Source: Halanaerobium saccharolyticum
GTDB taxonomy: Bacteria > Bacillota > Halanaerobiia > Halanaerobiales > Halanaerobiaceae
Assembly (NCBI RefSeq): GCF_004362045.1
Contig: NZ_SNWX01000012.1
Location: 23,182 to 87,181 of the forward strand
Reading direction: 5' to 3'
Length of the DNA: 64,000 nt
Of the stretch, positions 16,676 through 26,470 are shown piece by piece. The position numbers and the translations under genes are program-made. The first letter of the stretch is position 1; every line of letters starts with the position of its first letter. Under the pieces are notes generated by a model. That model searched no databases. It was not told where the DNA came from and saw only the letters and a list, made by a program, of their open reading frames with translations.

Positions 16676-18712
16676 ATGTTCGATATAGATTGGGAACAGC
16701 AGTGGACAGCAATCAAACAGTCATTTATCAAACTTGATCCTGGATATTTAATTAAGAATCCGGTTATGTTTGTAGTAGAACTCTGTACTATACTGACAAT
16801 AATTTTGACACTTTATCCACCGCTTTTTAATGGTCAGCAGCCCACCTGGTATTATCTGACAATCACAATAATTTTAGTCTTTACCTTATTATTTGCAAAT
16901 TATGCCGAATCTCTGGCTGAACTGCAGGGGGAGGCTCATGCTGATAGCTTAAAGGCCTTACAGGTGGAAAGTGAAGGTAAGAGATTAAAAAATAAGGATA
17001 TTGAATTAGATCAGATAACTGAAGACGACTATGAGGTGGTAGCTGGAGCAGATATAGAAAAAGGGGACTATGTTTTTGTAGAAAAAGGAGATATTATACC
17101 CCGTGATGGAGAAGTTGTTGCAGGTAGTGCTTCTATTGATGAATCAGCAATTACAGGAGAATCAGAACCTGTAATTAGAGAAAGTGGTGGTGACAGAAAC
17201 TCTGTTACAGAAGGAACTGAAGTTTTAAGTGATGTGCTTAAAATTGAGGTTACTGCTGCTGTAGGAGAGTCATTTTTAGATAGGATGATTGGTCTGGTAG
17301 AAACAGCATCCAGACAGAAAACTCCCAATGAAATCTCGATGACCCTGCTTCTGGCCAGCTTTACCTTTGTCTATCTGGCAGCAGTTGTTACCATGCGTTT
17401 TTTTGGGATGTATGTAGATATGAACGTTGATGTGGCCAACTTGATTGCTCTTTTGATCGGTTTAATGCCGACAACAATTGGAGCTTTACTGGCCTCGATT
17501 AGAATAGCCGGGATGACCAGAGTAACCAGAGAAAATATAATTGCTAAATCGGGTAAAGCAGTTGAATCAGCAGGTGACCTTGATGCGCTGATTTTAGATA
17601 AAACAGGGACAATTACAACTGGAGAAAGAATCGCAGAAGAATTTATTGCAGTTGGCAGTGAAGATAATGAATTATATAAAGCCTGCCTCCAGTCTTCATA
17701 TTTTGATGAAACTCCAGAAGGCCGTTCAGTAGTTAACCTGGCTCATGACTTAGATGTTGATGTAGATGAAAGTGAGCTGAAAAAGGAAAATTTTGTTGAA
17801 TTTTCTGCTAAAACCAGAATGAGTGGTATTGATTTACCTGATGGAACTGAAATCAGAAAAGGTTCTGTAGAAGCAGTTAAGGAATATGCAGATGAGATTC
17901 CTGATGGATTAACTGATAAAGCCCATGAAATTGCAGATAGTGGAGGTACGCCTCTGGCTGTTGCTGTTGATAAGAAGATTCTGGGTTTAATTGAACTCCA
18001 GGATGAATTGAAAGTAGGCATTAAGGCCAGAATCCAGGAACTCCAGGAAATGGGAGTTAAATGTATTATGGCAACTGGTGATAACGAGAGAACTGCCCGC
18101 TATGTGGCTGAGCAGGCTGGAATAGAAGAATACTATTCTGAGTTTAAGCCGGAAGAAAAAATTGCTCTGGTTGAAAAAATACAGAAAACAGGAAAGTTAA
18201 TTGGAATGACCGGTGATGGGACCAATGATGCTCCTGCTTTAGCCAAAGCTGATGTAGGACTTGCTATGCAGGCCGGAACAAATGCTGCTAAAGAAGCAGG
18301 AAATATGGTTGATCTTGATTCTGATCCGACAAAATTAATTGAGGTCGTTGCCATTGGTAAACAGTTATTAATGACCAGAGGTTCTCTAACAACCTTCAGT
18401 ATTGCCAATGATATTTCCAGATATTTTGCGCTGGTTCCTGCAATTTTTAGTGCAGGAATACCGGCCTTACAGCAGATTAACTTTATGAACTTATATTCAC
18501 CGCAGAGTGTAGTAATTGCTTCTTTAATTTATAATTCACTGATTATTCCTTTCTTAATTCCACTGGCAATGAAGGGTGTGGATTATAAAGCGGAAAGTTC
18601 TTCTAAGCTGCTGCGCAAGAATCTGGTTATGTACGGAGGAGCCGGTTTGATTGCACCATTTATTTCTATTAAATTAATTGATATGCTATTAGTAATGCTG
18701 GGGGTGTTTTAA
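16676..18712 (+). CDS. kdpB: Potassium-transporting ATPase catalytic subunit KdpB
   Basis: A 678-residue P-type ATPase: TGES actuator loop (the S is the inhibitory phosphorylation site in E. coli), DKTGT phosphorylation loop, [20 protein letters not shown] and the KdpB-specific TPEGRSVV. Within the membrane segment the usual NDVAKYF reads NDISRYF, so the conserved lysine partnered with the aspartate at the ion site is arginine. The start ATG lies 2 bases after the kdpA stop. Complex with KdpA, KdpC and KdpF. Confidence 0.96.
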   Translation: MFDIDWEQQWTAIKQSFIKLDPGYLIKNPVMFVVELCTILTIILTLYPPLFNGQQPTWYYLTITIILVFTLLFANYAESLAELQGEAHADSLKALQVESEGKRLKNKDIELDQITEDDYEVVAGADIEKGDYVFVEKGDIIPRDGEVVAGSASIDESAITGESEPVIRESGGDRNSVTEGTEVLSDVLKIEVTAAVGESFLDRMIGLVETASRQKTPNEISMTLLLASFTFVYLAAVVTMRFFGMYVDMNVDVANLIALLIGLMPTTIGALLASIRIAGMTRVTRENIIAKSGKAVESAGDLDALILDKTGTITTGERIAEEFIAVGSEDNELYKACLQSSYFDETPEGRSVVNLAHDLDVDVDESELKKENFVEFSAKTRMSGIDLPDGTEIRKGSVEAVKEYADEIPDGLTDKAHEIADSGGTPLAVAVDKKILGLIELQDELKVGIKARIQELQEMGVKCIMATGDNERTARYVAEQAGIEEYYSEFKPEEKIALVEKIQKTGKLIGMTGDGTNDAPALAKADVGLAMQAGTNAAKEAGNMVDLDSDPTKLIEVVAIGKQLLMTRGSLTTFSIANDISRYFALVPAIFSAGIPALQQINFMNLYSPQSVVIASLIYNSLIIPFLIPLAMKGVDYKAESSSKLLRKNLVMYGGAGLIAPFISIKLIDMLLVMLGVF

Positions 18713-19282
18713 ATGAGTGCAAAAAAGAATATAATAACTGCAGTCAAGTTAATAGTTCTCTCACTTCTAATTTTCTCAATAGTTTATCCACTATTATTAG
18801 GGGGTGTGGGACAGTTATTTGGGAATAAAGCGGAAGGCAGTTTGATTTATCAGAATGGAGAGGCTGTAGGTTCCAGACTTATCGGTCAAAAATTTGATAG
18901 TGACATTTATTTTATATCCAGACCATCTTCAATTAATTATGATGCTACAACTTCTGGTAGTGCTAATTTAGCTGCTTCAAATCCTGAATTACAGCAGAGA
19001 ATTGAGGCTGACTTAAAAAAAATTAAAGCTAAATATCAGCTTGGCAATATGGCTGTACCAGTAGATTTAATTACTGAATCTGGTTCTGCTCTAGATCCAC
19101 ATATCTCACCTGAGGCAGCTTATTTTCAGGTAGAATATCTGGTAGATCAGACAGGAATTTCTGAGTCAACCCTGAATTCATTAATAGAAGAACATACAGA
19201 GTCCAAGCTGCTCGGATTATATGGAAAAAGCAGAGTTAATGTGCTGGAATTAAATCTGGCACTTGAGGAGGTATTAGATTAA
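18713..19282 (+). CDS. kdpC: KdpC subunit
   Basis: A 189-residue protein with one N-terminal helix and an extracytoplasmic domain containing SRPSSINYDATTSGSANLA and the VPVDLITESGSALDPHISP motif typical of KdpC. It assists ATP and K(+) binding by KdpAB. The gene directly follows kdpB (TAA then ATG) and shares one base with the next gene. Confidence 0.95.
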   Translation: MSAKKNIITAVKLIVLSLLIFSIVYPLLLGGVGQLFGNKAEGSLIYQNGEAVGSRLIGQKFDSDIYFISRPSSINYDATTSGSANLAASNPELQQRIEADLKKIKAKYQLGNMAVPVDLITESGSALDPHISPEAAYFQVEYLVDQTGISESTLNSLIEEHTESKLLGLYGKSRVNVLELNLALEEVLD

Positions 19283-20109
19283 TGAATGATAAATTACATG
19301 AGAACTGGCCTGGATATAAGAAGATTCTACTTCCTTTAGGCCATAAAGCAGATATTAATAATTTAACTGATCTAGCTTCCTATATTATTGAACGTAAAAA
19401 AGGAGAGGTTAAATTTATCCATGTCATGCGTGAGGGAAGTTATATTGACCTGCCGCGCGAATGGAGAGAGGGAGCTAAAAGAGTTACCGAAAGTCATCAT
19501 AAGATGATGCAATATGGTATTCACAGTGACCGTGAAATTGTAACTTCTAAGACTATAGAAAGGGGTATTTTAGAGACTGCCTTTGATATGGAAGCAGAAG
19601 CGATCATCCTGGGCTGGGGTCCTAAGCCAGGGGCTAAAATTTCTAAAATGGCTTCTCATATCATGGATAATTTTCATGGTGATGTGATTATCTATAAAAA
19701 TAGAGTTGATATTGAGCAGACCAAAAAAGTAATGTATCCAGTAGCAAAAGTACCTTCCAAAAGTAGATTGAATCTAATCAAACATATAGTACAGGAAACG
19801 GGTGCTACTTTGACATTGGCTCATTATGTAGATAAAAGAGATGGCAGCCGGCAGAAAGGAAAAAAAGTTCTGGCAGCAGCAAAAGATAAGGCGCTTGAAT
19901 TTAAAATTGATGCTGAAACAATGATGCTGGAAGGAAATTCTCTGGCAGCCAGTATCAAAAAAGCTACAGAAGATTTTGAACTGCTGGTTATTGGTCCATC
20001 TGGAGACTGGTGGGTTTATCAGACAGTATTTGGCCGTACAACTGATAAAATTGCCGAAGCTGCTCAATGTTCTGTACTGCTTCATAAATATAAGAGTGAA
20101 GATGAATAA
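19282..20109 (+). CDS. Tandem universal stress (USP-like) protein
   Basis: A 275-residue cytosolic protein built of two USP-like alpha/beta domains (about 14-135 and 148-272); the second ends LLVIGPSGDW...VFGRTTDKIAEAAQCSVLLHK, the usual nucleotide-loop region. The start overlaps the kdpC stop, so it is the last gene of the kdp unit. KdpD in other bacteria carries a USP domain; here a free USP protein occurs while kdpD and kdpE are absent, so it may be a stress or nucleotide sensor for Kdp. This link is inference. Confidence 0.8.
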   Translation: MNDKLHENWPGYKKILLPLGHKADINNLTDLASYIIERKKGEVKFIHVMREGSYIDLPREWREGAKRVTESHHKMMQYGIHSDREIVTSKTIERGILETAFDMEAEAIILGWGPKPGAKISKMASHIMDNFHGDVIIYKNRVDIEQTKKVMYPVAKVPSKSRLNLIKHIVQETGATLTLAHYVDKRDGSRQKGKKVLAAAKDKALEFKIDAETMMLEGNSLAASIKKATEDFELLVIGPSGDWWVYQTVFGRTTDKIAEAAQCSVLLHKYKSEDE

Positions 20110-20168
20110 AAAAGAGCCAGTAATTTTCTGATCTCAAAAAAATACTGACTGTATAGAATTTATTTTAT

Positions 20169-20212
20169 TAAAGACTGTGTCGGCTTATTTTGCCTGGCGC
20201 AGTCTTTTTTTA
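20169..20212 (+). terminator. Terminator of the potassium locus
   Basis: AAAGACTGTG (from about 20170) pairs with CGCAGTCTTT (from about 20199), followed by a T-run to 20211. No comparable terminator was found between 7190 and here. Confidence 0.8.
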
Positions 20213-20329
20213 TCACTTTACAAATTAAAATTTGATAAGAAAATTAAGCTTTAAAATAGAGGAATTTACTTATCTTTGTTTAAATATGGATATAGCGAGA
20301 AAGAAATTATTAAAAAAGGGGGTTAAATT

Positions 20330-21082
20330 TTGGATGCTGCAACTATAACAATTATTTTTATTATTCTTTCTGCTCTGATAGCCGTTGTCATCAGAAAGAT
20401 AAAAAAAGACAAATGTCTTAAAGATTTCAGAGATGATATGGTTACTCTGGAACTCTTAAACGGTCAGCAGTACAGAGGTGAGTTGAAGCTGAAAAGTTCT
20501 GGGCTAAAATTTAATTATTCCGATTTTATTGAAGATGAGAGACAGCTTAAATTTTTGAGTTTTCTGCTTTATAAAAATGAATATCCTGATATTCAGGCAG
20601 TAGTGCGCTATCATAAAGATTTAACTGAGGAAGGAAAAATACTCAGAGCAGAGGATTTCAAGCAAACCTTCCAACCTTCACGCTGGCGGAAGTTCAGGCG
20701 CTCAACTTTAAATTTCTTAAAAATCATCAAAGATGCTGTTATTGAAATAATAAATATGATGACCAGCAATCTTTCCAAGACAACCCCTGTAGGAGCAGCT
20801 ATCAGCAGCAATGACAGTCAGGTTAATAAAATGAAAAATGAGGTTTATAATTTAGTTGAAACTTCCTATGAGCCTCTGCTGGAAGATTATATTGGTGAAA
20901 GAGTGATTTTAGAATTAAAACGGGGTAATGACTGGGTCAAATATAATGGAGTTTTAAAAGATTATACGGCAGAATTTATTGAACTTATAGATGTTGATTA
21001 TGGGGCCGAAAAAAGTGGTAAAATAGATGCTGACTTAATTGTTTTAAGAAAATATGGGATAGTTCGTAACTTAAGCGAGTAG
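20330..21082 (+). CDS. Uncharacterised membrane-anchored protein with two beta-rich segments
   Basis: Not recognised. The 250-residue product starts at TTG (AAGGGGG about 7 bases upstream; no alternative ATG nearby). It has one N-terminal helix (about residues 4-20), a short basic stretch, then two similar-looking segments, MVTLELLNGQQYRGELKLKS (about 38-57) and GERVILELKRGNDWVKYNGV (about 188-207). Both have the alternating pattern and central glycine of small beta-barrels such as LSm or SH3 folds. A predicted amphipathic helical stretch lies between. It stands alone after the potassium locus, before a MIF-like gene. Confidence 0.6.
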   Translation: MDAATITIIFIILSALIAVVIRKIKKDKCLKDFRDDMVTLELLNGQQYRGELKLKSSGLKFNYSDFIEDERQLKFLSFLLYKNEYPDIQAVVRYHKDLTEEGKILRAEDFKQTFQPSRWRKFRRSTLNFLKIIKDAVIEIINMMTSNLSKTTPVGAAISSNDSQVNKMKNEVYNLVETSYEPLLEDYIGERVILELKRGNDWVKYNGVLKDYTAEFIELIDVDYGAEKSGKIDADLIVLRKYGIVRNLSE

Positions 21083-21128
21083 AATTTAAGTATAATATTT
21101 TTAATAATATAAAGAAGGAGTGGTTTTG

Positions 21129-21467
21129 ATGCCTTATATTAAAGTTCAGACTAATCAGAAAGTGGAAAAAGAAGAAGGATTATTAAAGAAGTTATCGGCT
21201 GAGATGGCAGATCAGCTGGGAAAACCGGAATCATATATTATGACAGCTCTGGAAGCTGAAACCAGAATGACTTTTGGCGGCAGCACAGAAAAGACAGCCT
21301 TTATTCAGGTAAAAAGCATCGGTTTAAAAGAATCAATGACCGAAGAACTATCTCAGTTTCTCTGTCAATTTCTTGAAACTGAATTAGAAATTGAGCAGGA
21401 CAGAATATATATTGAATTTGCAGATGCTCCAGGTGCAATGTGGGGCTGGGATGGAGGCACATTTTAG
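21129..21467 (+). CDS. MIF/tautomerase-superfamily protein
   Basis: A 112-residue protein beginning MPYIKVQTN; the Pro after the initiator Met is the catalytic base of tautomerases, so the ATG at 21129 is the true start (AAGGAGTGG is well placed). PSYIMTALEAETRMTFGGS-like and GWDGGTF at the end fit the macrophage migration inhibitory factor family. Substrate is unknown in bacteria. Confidence 0.85.
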   Translation: MPYIKVQTNQKVEKEEGLLKKLSAEMADQLGKPESYIMTALEAETRMTFGGSTEKTAFIQVKSIGLKESMTEELSQFLCQFLETELEIEQDRIYIEFADAPGAMWGWDGGTF

Positions 21468-21483
21468 TTGAAGGAGGTATTTA

Positions 21484-22449
21484 ATGGCAGCACTGATTAC
21501 AGGCTACTATGTAGAAAAAGATTATATTAAGCAGCTGGCAACTTTAAAAGAAGATGTTTCAAAAAAACGCGAAGATTCCTTTTGCTGGTATCACCTCAAT
21601 GTTCTAAAAGAGGAGACCAAAAGATGGTTAAAAGAGGAGAGCGGTTTATCTGATATTGTAATTAAAGAATTAATCTCAGAAGAAACCAGACCCCGTATTT
21701 TAAAAGATGAAGCCGGGATACTTCTCAATTTGAGGGGGCTAAATTTAAATCCTGATTCAGATGAAGAAGACATGGTTTCTCTGCATATGTGGATAGAACC
21801 CGGTAGAATAATTACTACCCGCAGTGAGCGCATTTTTACCATTGATGACATCAATCAAAGTTATCAGAAGGGTAAAGGTCCCAGAACAACTGCTGATTTT
21901 TTGATTCAAGTGATTGATGGGATAAGTAATAGAATTAGTGATTATATTTACGATATTGAAGAACAGATTGATGAGATGGAAGAAGAAGTTTTAACTGCAG
22001 AAAGGTCTAAACTGCGGTCTTTGATCTCCGAAAAAAGAAGAGAAGCAGTTATTATTCGGCGTTATATTGTGCCCCAGCGGGAGTCAATGGCCCGTCTTTA
22101 CAGAGAAAAGATAGCCTGGCTGGATGAGGATGACAAAGAATATATCTATGAGTTTTCCAACCGTTCAATCAGACAAATTGAAGAACTTGATACGATTAGG
22201 GATCGGGCAGCACTGGTTCAGGAAGAATTGAATAATAAGATAAATGACCAGATGAATCGAACCATGTACATTCTTTCTATTGTCGGTAGTATCTTTTTGC
22301 CACTGGGATTTCTGACCGGTTTATTTGGAATCAATATCGGTGGTATGCCGGGAACTGAAAGCAATTTATCTTTTGCTATTTTTTCAATAATAATGATTTT
22401 AATTATCGGAATCGAATACTGGTTATTTAAAAGAAATGACTGGATTTAA
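21484..22449 (+). CDS. CorA-superfamily divalent cation channel, ZntB-like
   Basis: A 321-residue protein with a large cytosolic N-terminal domain, a long stalk helix and two C-terminal helices separated by FGINIGGMPG. The GIN in place of the GMN of CorA, and the preceding LFGINxGGMPG context, match the ZntB subgroup, linked to zinc rather than magnesium. RBS GAAGGAGG. Located 16 bases after the tautomerase gene. Confidence 0.9.
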   Translation: MAALITGYYVEKDYIKQLATLKEDVSKKREDSFCWYHLNVLKEETKRWLKEESGLSDIVIKELISEETRPRILKDEAGILLNLRGLNLNPDSDEEDMVSLHMWIEPGRIITTRSERIFTIDDINQSYQKGKGPRTTADFLIQVIDGISNRISDYIYDIEEQIDEMEEEVLTAERSKLRSLISEKRREAVIIRRYIVPQRESMARLYREKIAWLDEDDKEYIYEFSNRSIRQIEELDTIRDRAALVQEELNNKINDQMNRTMYILSIVGSIFLPLGFLTGLFGINIGGMPGTESNLSFAIFSIIMILIIGIEYWLFKRNDWI

Positions 22450-22577
22450 GCTGGATTTATATATCTGACTCAGAATAATTGCTGTATAATTCAGAATTTT
22501 TTCCTGTAAATTCATTATCAATATACTATAATTGGTTTAACATAAACGCGGATAATTAATATCTGAGTTAACAGGAG

Positions 22578-22944
22578 GCTGAAGTTCTAAGAGCAGCTGA
22601 TTATGACATTGCTCCTGGAGTCTGGCCTGATATGACAAAGAAGGGGCTGGAAAAAGACGATTGGCCCCAGATATTTGAGAAAGTGATGGCAGCTGATATT
22701 TTAATTTTGGGTACTCCAATCTGGCTGGATTGGTGAGGCTGGGCCTGGACCTTCCTACTTAGATGATAATTCGGGTGGTCCGGAAAATGATTTTACTCAG
22801 AGAAATACAACTTTTATGACCTGGAATTTAATGCATCTGGCCAAAATGCTTAAAGGGAATGATGGAATTACTGCCCACGGCAATCAGCGCAGTGCCTGGG
22901 ATGCTGGCTGCAGCTTTGATCACCCCAATCCAGAATATAGATAA
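22578..22944 (+). pseudogene. Flavodoxin-family NAD(P)H oxidoreductase remnant
   Basis: Two parts of one protein are visible. The first frame reads ...DWPQIFEKVMAADILILGTPIW (about 22637-22720) and stops at TGA; the second, in another frame, reads GEAGPGPSYLDDNSGGPEND ... ITAHGNQRSAWDAGCSFDHPNPEY and ends at 22944. Both ends match the flavodoxin-like fold (NADPH-dependent FMN reductase type), but roughly the middle third of the gene and the true start are missing. A deletion with frame change is the simplest explanation. Confidence 0.75.
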
Positions 22945-22973
22945 TTGTCGAGAAGTTTTAAAAGGAGGCCAAA

Positions 22974-24512
22974 ATGTTAAAAAATAAATATATTTTTACT
23001 TTGATAACTACTGTTTTGTTGTTCAGTCTGTTAACTAACCCGGCAGCAGCCCAGGATGACAGCCTTAATATTGCTATTCCTGGTCGAGCACAGACACTTG
23101 ATCCGGCATATCTGCAGCGGGTTTTATCTGACTGGCCGGTAATGAATTCAGTTTTTAATGGACTGGTTAAGTATAAGCCTGGAACATTTAAAGTGGTGCC
23201 TGATCTGGCGAAAAAATGGGAGATTTCTGAGAATGGTACCGAAATCAACTTTCAGCTAAAAGAGGGAGTTCAGTTTCATAAGGACTACGGAGAATTCACT
23301 GCTAAAGATGTTAAATTTTCATTTGAGAGAATAATCGCAGAAGATGCAAACTCTCCGGAAGCACAATCATTCAGTAATCTGGAACGAGTAGAAATTGTTG
23401 ATAAATATACAGTAAAATTAATTTTAAGTCAGCCAATGGGAAGGCTTTTTACTTCCACACTTCCTTTTAATGCGGGTTTAATTGTCAGCAAAAAGGCAGT
23501 GGAAGAGATGGGAAGAAAAGAGTTTTCCAGTAATCCGATTGGTACTGGGCCTTATGTCTTTAAAGAATGGGATGTTAATAATAATATAACTCTGCAGAAA
23601 AACAAAAATTATTTTGAGGCAGAGGCGGATTATGGAGAAATTGTTTTTATGCCCATGGCTGACCCTACTTCTCAAGAACTGGCTTTACAGGCAGGAGAAA
23701 TTGATATTGGACAGCTTACTCTTGATAATTTTGATCAGATAAGTCAGATGGAAGAGTTTGAAGCTGAAATTTTTCCAGATTTGGCAGTCCAATATGTGGC
23801 CTTTAATACCAGTAAGGAGCCATTAAATAATAAGAAATTAAGAGAAGCCTTAAGATATATAATTAATCCTGAAGAAATCTTGGTGGGTGCTTTTGCTGGC
23901 AAGGCAGAGAAAGCCTATTCTATTTTACTTGAGGATATGATCGGTTACTGGAAGGCTCCTGATTTTAAACTGAAAGAAGTAGGGAAAGATTATGTCTGGA
24001 ATTTGCTGGCAGAGGCCGGTTATCCAGAGGGAGAAGGTTTAGAACTGGAATATGTAACTGACTCCACCCAGAAAAGAAGACTGATTGGAGCTTTAATTCA
24101 GGATCAATTGTCCCAATTTAATATTGATTTAAATGTTAAGGCTATGGAAGTTGGACCCAAAATAGAAAGCTGGCAGGAAGGCAGTTATGATATAACTTAT
24201 GCTAGATTTACCAATACTGTTGATCCTGGTTATAATTTTCAGTGGTACTTGAGTGAACAAATTGGAAAATGGAACCTATTTCAATGGTCAAACAAGAAAT
24301 ATGATAGGCTCTGGCAGGAAGCTGAAACTTCACTCAATACTAACAAACGGGCTGAAAACTATCGAAAAATGCAGCAGCTGATGAATGAAGATTCGATTGG
24401 CATCTGGGTTACTCACGGAGTTAAAACTCCCGCCTGGAATACTGAAGTAGAGCCAGTTTTTTCTCCAGATGGAGTAGTTTTACCCTGGTTAACCACCAGC
24501 AGCGAAAAATAA
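22974..24512 (+). CDS. ABC transporter substrate-binding protein, family 5 (peptide/nickel type)
   Basis: A 512-residue solute receptor with a signal peptide (cleavage after about residue 25, PAAAQ; no lipobox cysteine), then AIPGRAQTLDPAYLQR and the domain order of the oligopeptide/dipeptide/nickel SBP_bac_5 family. It heads a DppA-B-C-D-F-type operon, with the permeases intact but both ATPase genes damaged. Substrate unknown. A terminator-like hairpin separates it from the permeases, as is common after a highly expressed receptor. Confidence 0.9.
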   Translation: MLKNKYIFTLITTVLLFSLLTNPAAAQDDSLNIAIPGRAQTLDPAYLQRVLSDWPVMNSVFNGLVKYKPGTFKVVPDLAKKWEISENGTEINFQLKEGVQFHKDYGEFTAKDVKFSFERIIAEDANSPEAQSFSNLERVEIVDKYTVKLILSQPMGRLFTSTLPFNAGLIVSKKAVEEMGRKEFSSNPIGTGPYVFKEWDVNNNITLQKNKNYFEAEADYGEIVFMPMADPTSQELALQAGEIDIGQLTLDNFDQISQMEEFEAEIFPDLAVQYVAFNTSKEPLNNKKLREALRYIINPEEILVGAFAGKAEKAYSILLEDMIGYWKAPDFKLKEVGKDYVWNLLAEAGYPEGEGLELEYVTDSTQKRRLIGALIQDQLSQFNIDLNVKAMEVGPKIESWQEGSYDITYARFTNTVDPGYNFQWYLSEQIGKWNLFQWSNKKYDRLWQEAETSLNTNKRAENYRKMQQLMNEDSIGIWVTHGVKTPAWNTEVEPVFSPDGVVLPWLTTSSEK

Positions 24513-24520
24513 AAATTATA

Positions 24521-24562
24521 AAACCTGAATCCAAATATTTTAATTCAGATTCAGGTTTTATT
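24521..24562 (+). terminator. Terminator-like hairpin after the receptor gene
   Basis: AAACCTGAATC (24521-24531) pairs with GATTCAGGTTT (24548-24558), followed by TATT. Partial termination would give more receptor than permease. Confidence 0.7.
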
Positions 24563-24632
24563 CAAATATTTTTTTAAATTTTATTTAATCAAACCCATAT
24601 TTTCTGAAATTTGAAAGCTGGAGGATTAGCAT

Positions 24633-25571
24633 ATGTTTATCTATATCACAAAACGACTTTTGTGGGTGATTCCAACTATTCTTACAGTCTTATTAATTTT
24701 ATTCAGCCTCAGTTATTTACTGCCTGGAGATCCAGCGGATATTATACTTGGACCGAGGGCTACTCCAGAAATGGCGGAGGAACTAAACAGGCGCCTGGGC
24801 CTTGATAAACCCTGGTATCAAAGTTATTTAATTTATCTGCAGAATATTATCAGGGGAGATCTTGGGACCTCAATTTTTAGAGATCGTTCGGTACTTAAGG
24901 TGATTTTGAATGTTCTGCCCTATACAGTTATTTTAACCCTTACAGGGATGGGACTTGCTGTTTTTAATGGGATTTCTATTGGACTGCTGGCTGCTAATTA
25001 TAATAATAGTTATTTAGAAAAATTTTTAACACTCTTTTCTTTTATCACAGCCTCAACTCCAACCTATATTGCCGGAGTCTTATTGATTGTTATTTTTTCA
25101 GTTAATCTTAATCTAATACCTTCAATTGGGATTGGTGAAGGAGGGTTTTTGAGCAGGCTGCACCATTTAATTGGACCTGCACTGGCACTTTCAGTTGGCT
25201 GGACCGGTTATATTGCTCGCTTAACCAGAAGTTCAATGCTCGAAACTCTGGATCAGGAGTTCATTCAGACTGAAAAATCATTTGGTATTCCCCGCTCCTA
25301 TATTCTTTATAAATATGCATTAAAAAAAGCAATTAAACCAATCATTGCTGTAATTGGTCTTGGTATTGGCAGGCTGCTCGGTGGAGCTGTTTTTGTGGAA
25401 GTAATTTTTAACCGCCCTGGATTGGGGAGATTAATTGTTAATTCGGTTAATGAGCGTGATCTACCAATGGTTAGAGGTGGCGTTTTAGCCGCAGCTTTAT
25501 TATTTGTAATTGCAAATTTGATTGCAGATATCTCATATGCCTATTTTGATCCCAGAATAAAACAAAAATAA
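24633..25571 (+). CDS. ABC permease, DppB/OppB type
   Basis: A 312-residue inner-membrane permease with six helices, an N-terminal signature MFIYITKRLLWVIPTI, the GDPADIILGPRA loop and the EAA-like ATPase-contact loop around DQEFIQTEKSFGIPRSYILY. It forms the channel with the next gene product. The usual coupling ATPases are broken in this copy of the operon. Confidence 0.92.
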   Translation: MFIYITKRLLWVIPTILTVLLILFSLSYLLPGDPADIILGPRATPEMAEELNRRLGLDKPWYQSYLIYLQNIIRGDLGTSIFRDRSVLKVILNVLPYTVILTLTGMGLAVFNGISIGLLAANYNNSYLEKFLTLFSFITASTPTYIAGVLLIVIFSVNLNLIPSIGIGEGGFLSRLHHLIGPALALSVGWTGYIARLTRSSMLETLDQEFIQTEKSFGIPRSYILYKYALKKAIKPIIAVIGLGIGRLLGGAVFVEVIFNRPGLGRLIVNSVNERDLPMVRGGVLAAALLFVIANLIADISYAYFDPRIKQK

Positions 25572-25588
25572 CCAGCTGGAGGTTTATC

Positions 25589-26464
25589 ATGTTTAAGAGC
25601 CAGAAATTTTTCCGCTTCAAAAAAAAGAGAATTAGAGTAATTAAAATAATGGGCAATGATTATAAAGCCTATCTTGGTGGAATAATTATCATGCTGATTC
25701 TAGTTTCAGCTATTTTTGCACCCCTGATTGCTCCTGCTGACCCTTATAAAACTAATGTGACTAAAAGGCTGGAAGGTCCCAGTCTTGAAAATTTACTGGG
25801 GACAGATAGTCTGGGTAGAGATATTTTGAGTCGTCTAATTTATGCAGCCCGGCCGGCAGTCCTCGTTTCTTTTGGGGGTATAATTATTTCATTAATTATT
25901 GGGATGATTCTGGGACTGTTGGCAGCCTATGTAGGTGGTGTACTGGAAAATCTAATTTTATTTATTTTTGATGTAATTCGTGCTTTTCCCCCAATTATTT
26001 TAATTTTAGTTTTGCTTTCTATAGTTGGACCTTCCCTGTTGAGTGTTATAGTTATCCTGGGGGTCACCATTATGCCCCGCTACGGTAGGGTAGTCAGAGC
26101 CGATACTCTCTCAGAAAAAGAAGAGGATTTTGTTGAAGCTGCCAGATCACTGGGAGCAGATAATTCTCGCATAATTTTTAAGCATATTCTACCCAATATA
26201 TTTGCTTCAGTCCTTGTTTTGAGTGGAATGGATATGGCTTCAATGATTATGTGGGAGGCAGGACTCTCTTTTTTAGGACTGGGATTACAGCCTCCTCTGA
26301 GCAGCTGGGGAGTAATGCTGCAGCAGTCATATCAGTATATTCAGACTGCGCCGTTAATGATTGTCTGGCCGTCTCTGGCAATAATGCTGACCATGCTTGG
26401 GTTTTCAACCTTTGCTGAGAGTCTGAGGGTGGCTTTAAATCCAAAATTGAATCAGGAGGTATAA
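25589..26464 (+). CDS. ABC permease, DppC/OppC type
   Basis: A 291-residue permease with the DppC N-terminus, LLGTDSLGRDILSRLIYAAR and the coupling loop EEDFVEAARSLGADNSRIIF. It begins 17 bases after dppB with GGAGG upstream. Partner of the 24633 gene. Confidence 0.92.
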   Translation: MFKSQKFFRFKKKRIRVIKIMGNDYKAYLGGIIIMLILVSAIFAPLIAPADPYKTNVTKRLEGPSLENLLGTDSLGRDILSRLIYAARPAVLVSFGGIIISLIIGMILGLLAAYVGGVLENLILFIFDVIRAFPPIILILVLLSIVGPSLLSVIVILGVTIMPRYGRVVRADTLSEKEEDFVEAARSLGADNSRIIFKHILPNIFASVLVLSGMDMASMIMWEAGLSFLGLGLQPPLSSWGVMLQQSYQYIQTAPLMIVWPSLAIMLTMLGFSTFAESLRVALNPKLNQEV

Positions 26465-26470
26465 AGTCTG

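Noticed and set aside
19282..20109. USP gene after kdpC as a truncated KdpD
   Set aside because: It has two USP domains and a complete start and stop, but no KdpD Walker motifs, membrane helices or kinase domain.
22578..22740. TGA in the flavodoxin remnant as a selenocysteine codon
   Set aside because: The TGA follows a Trp region without a catalytic cysteine, and the downstream homology continues in another frame, so deletion plus frameshift explains it.
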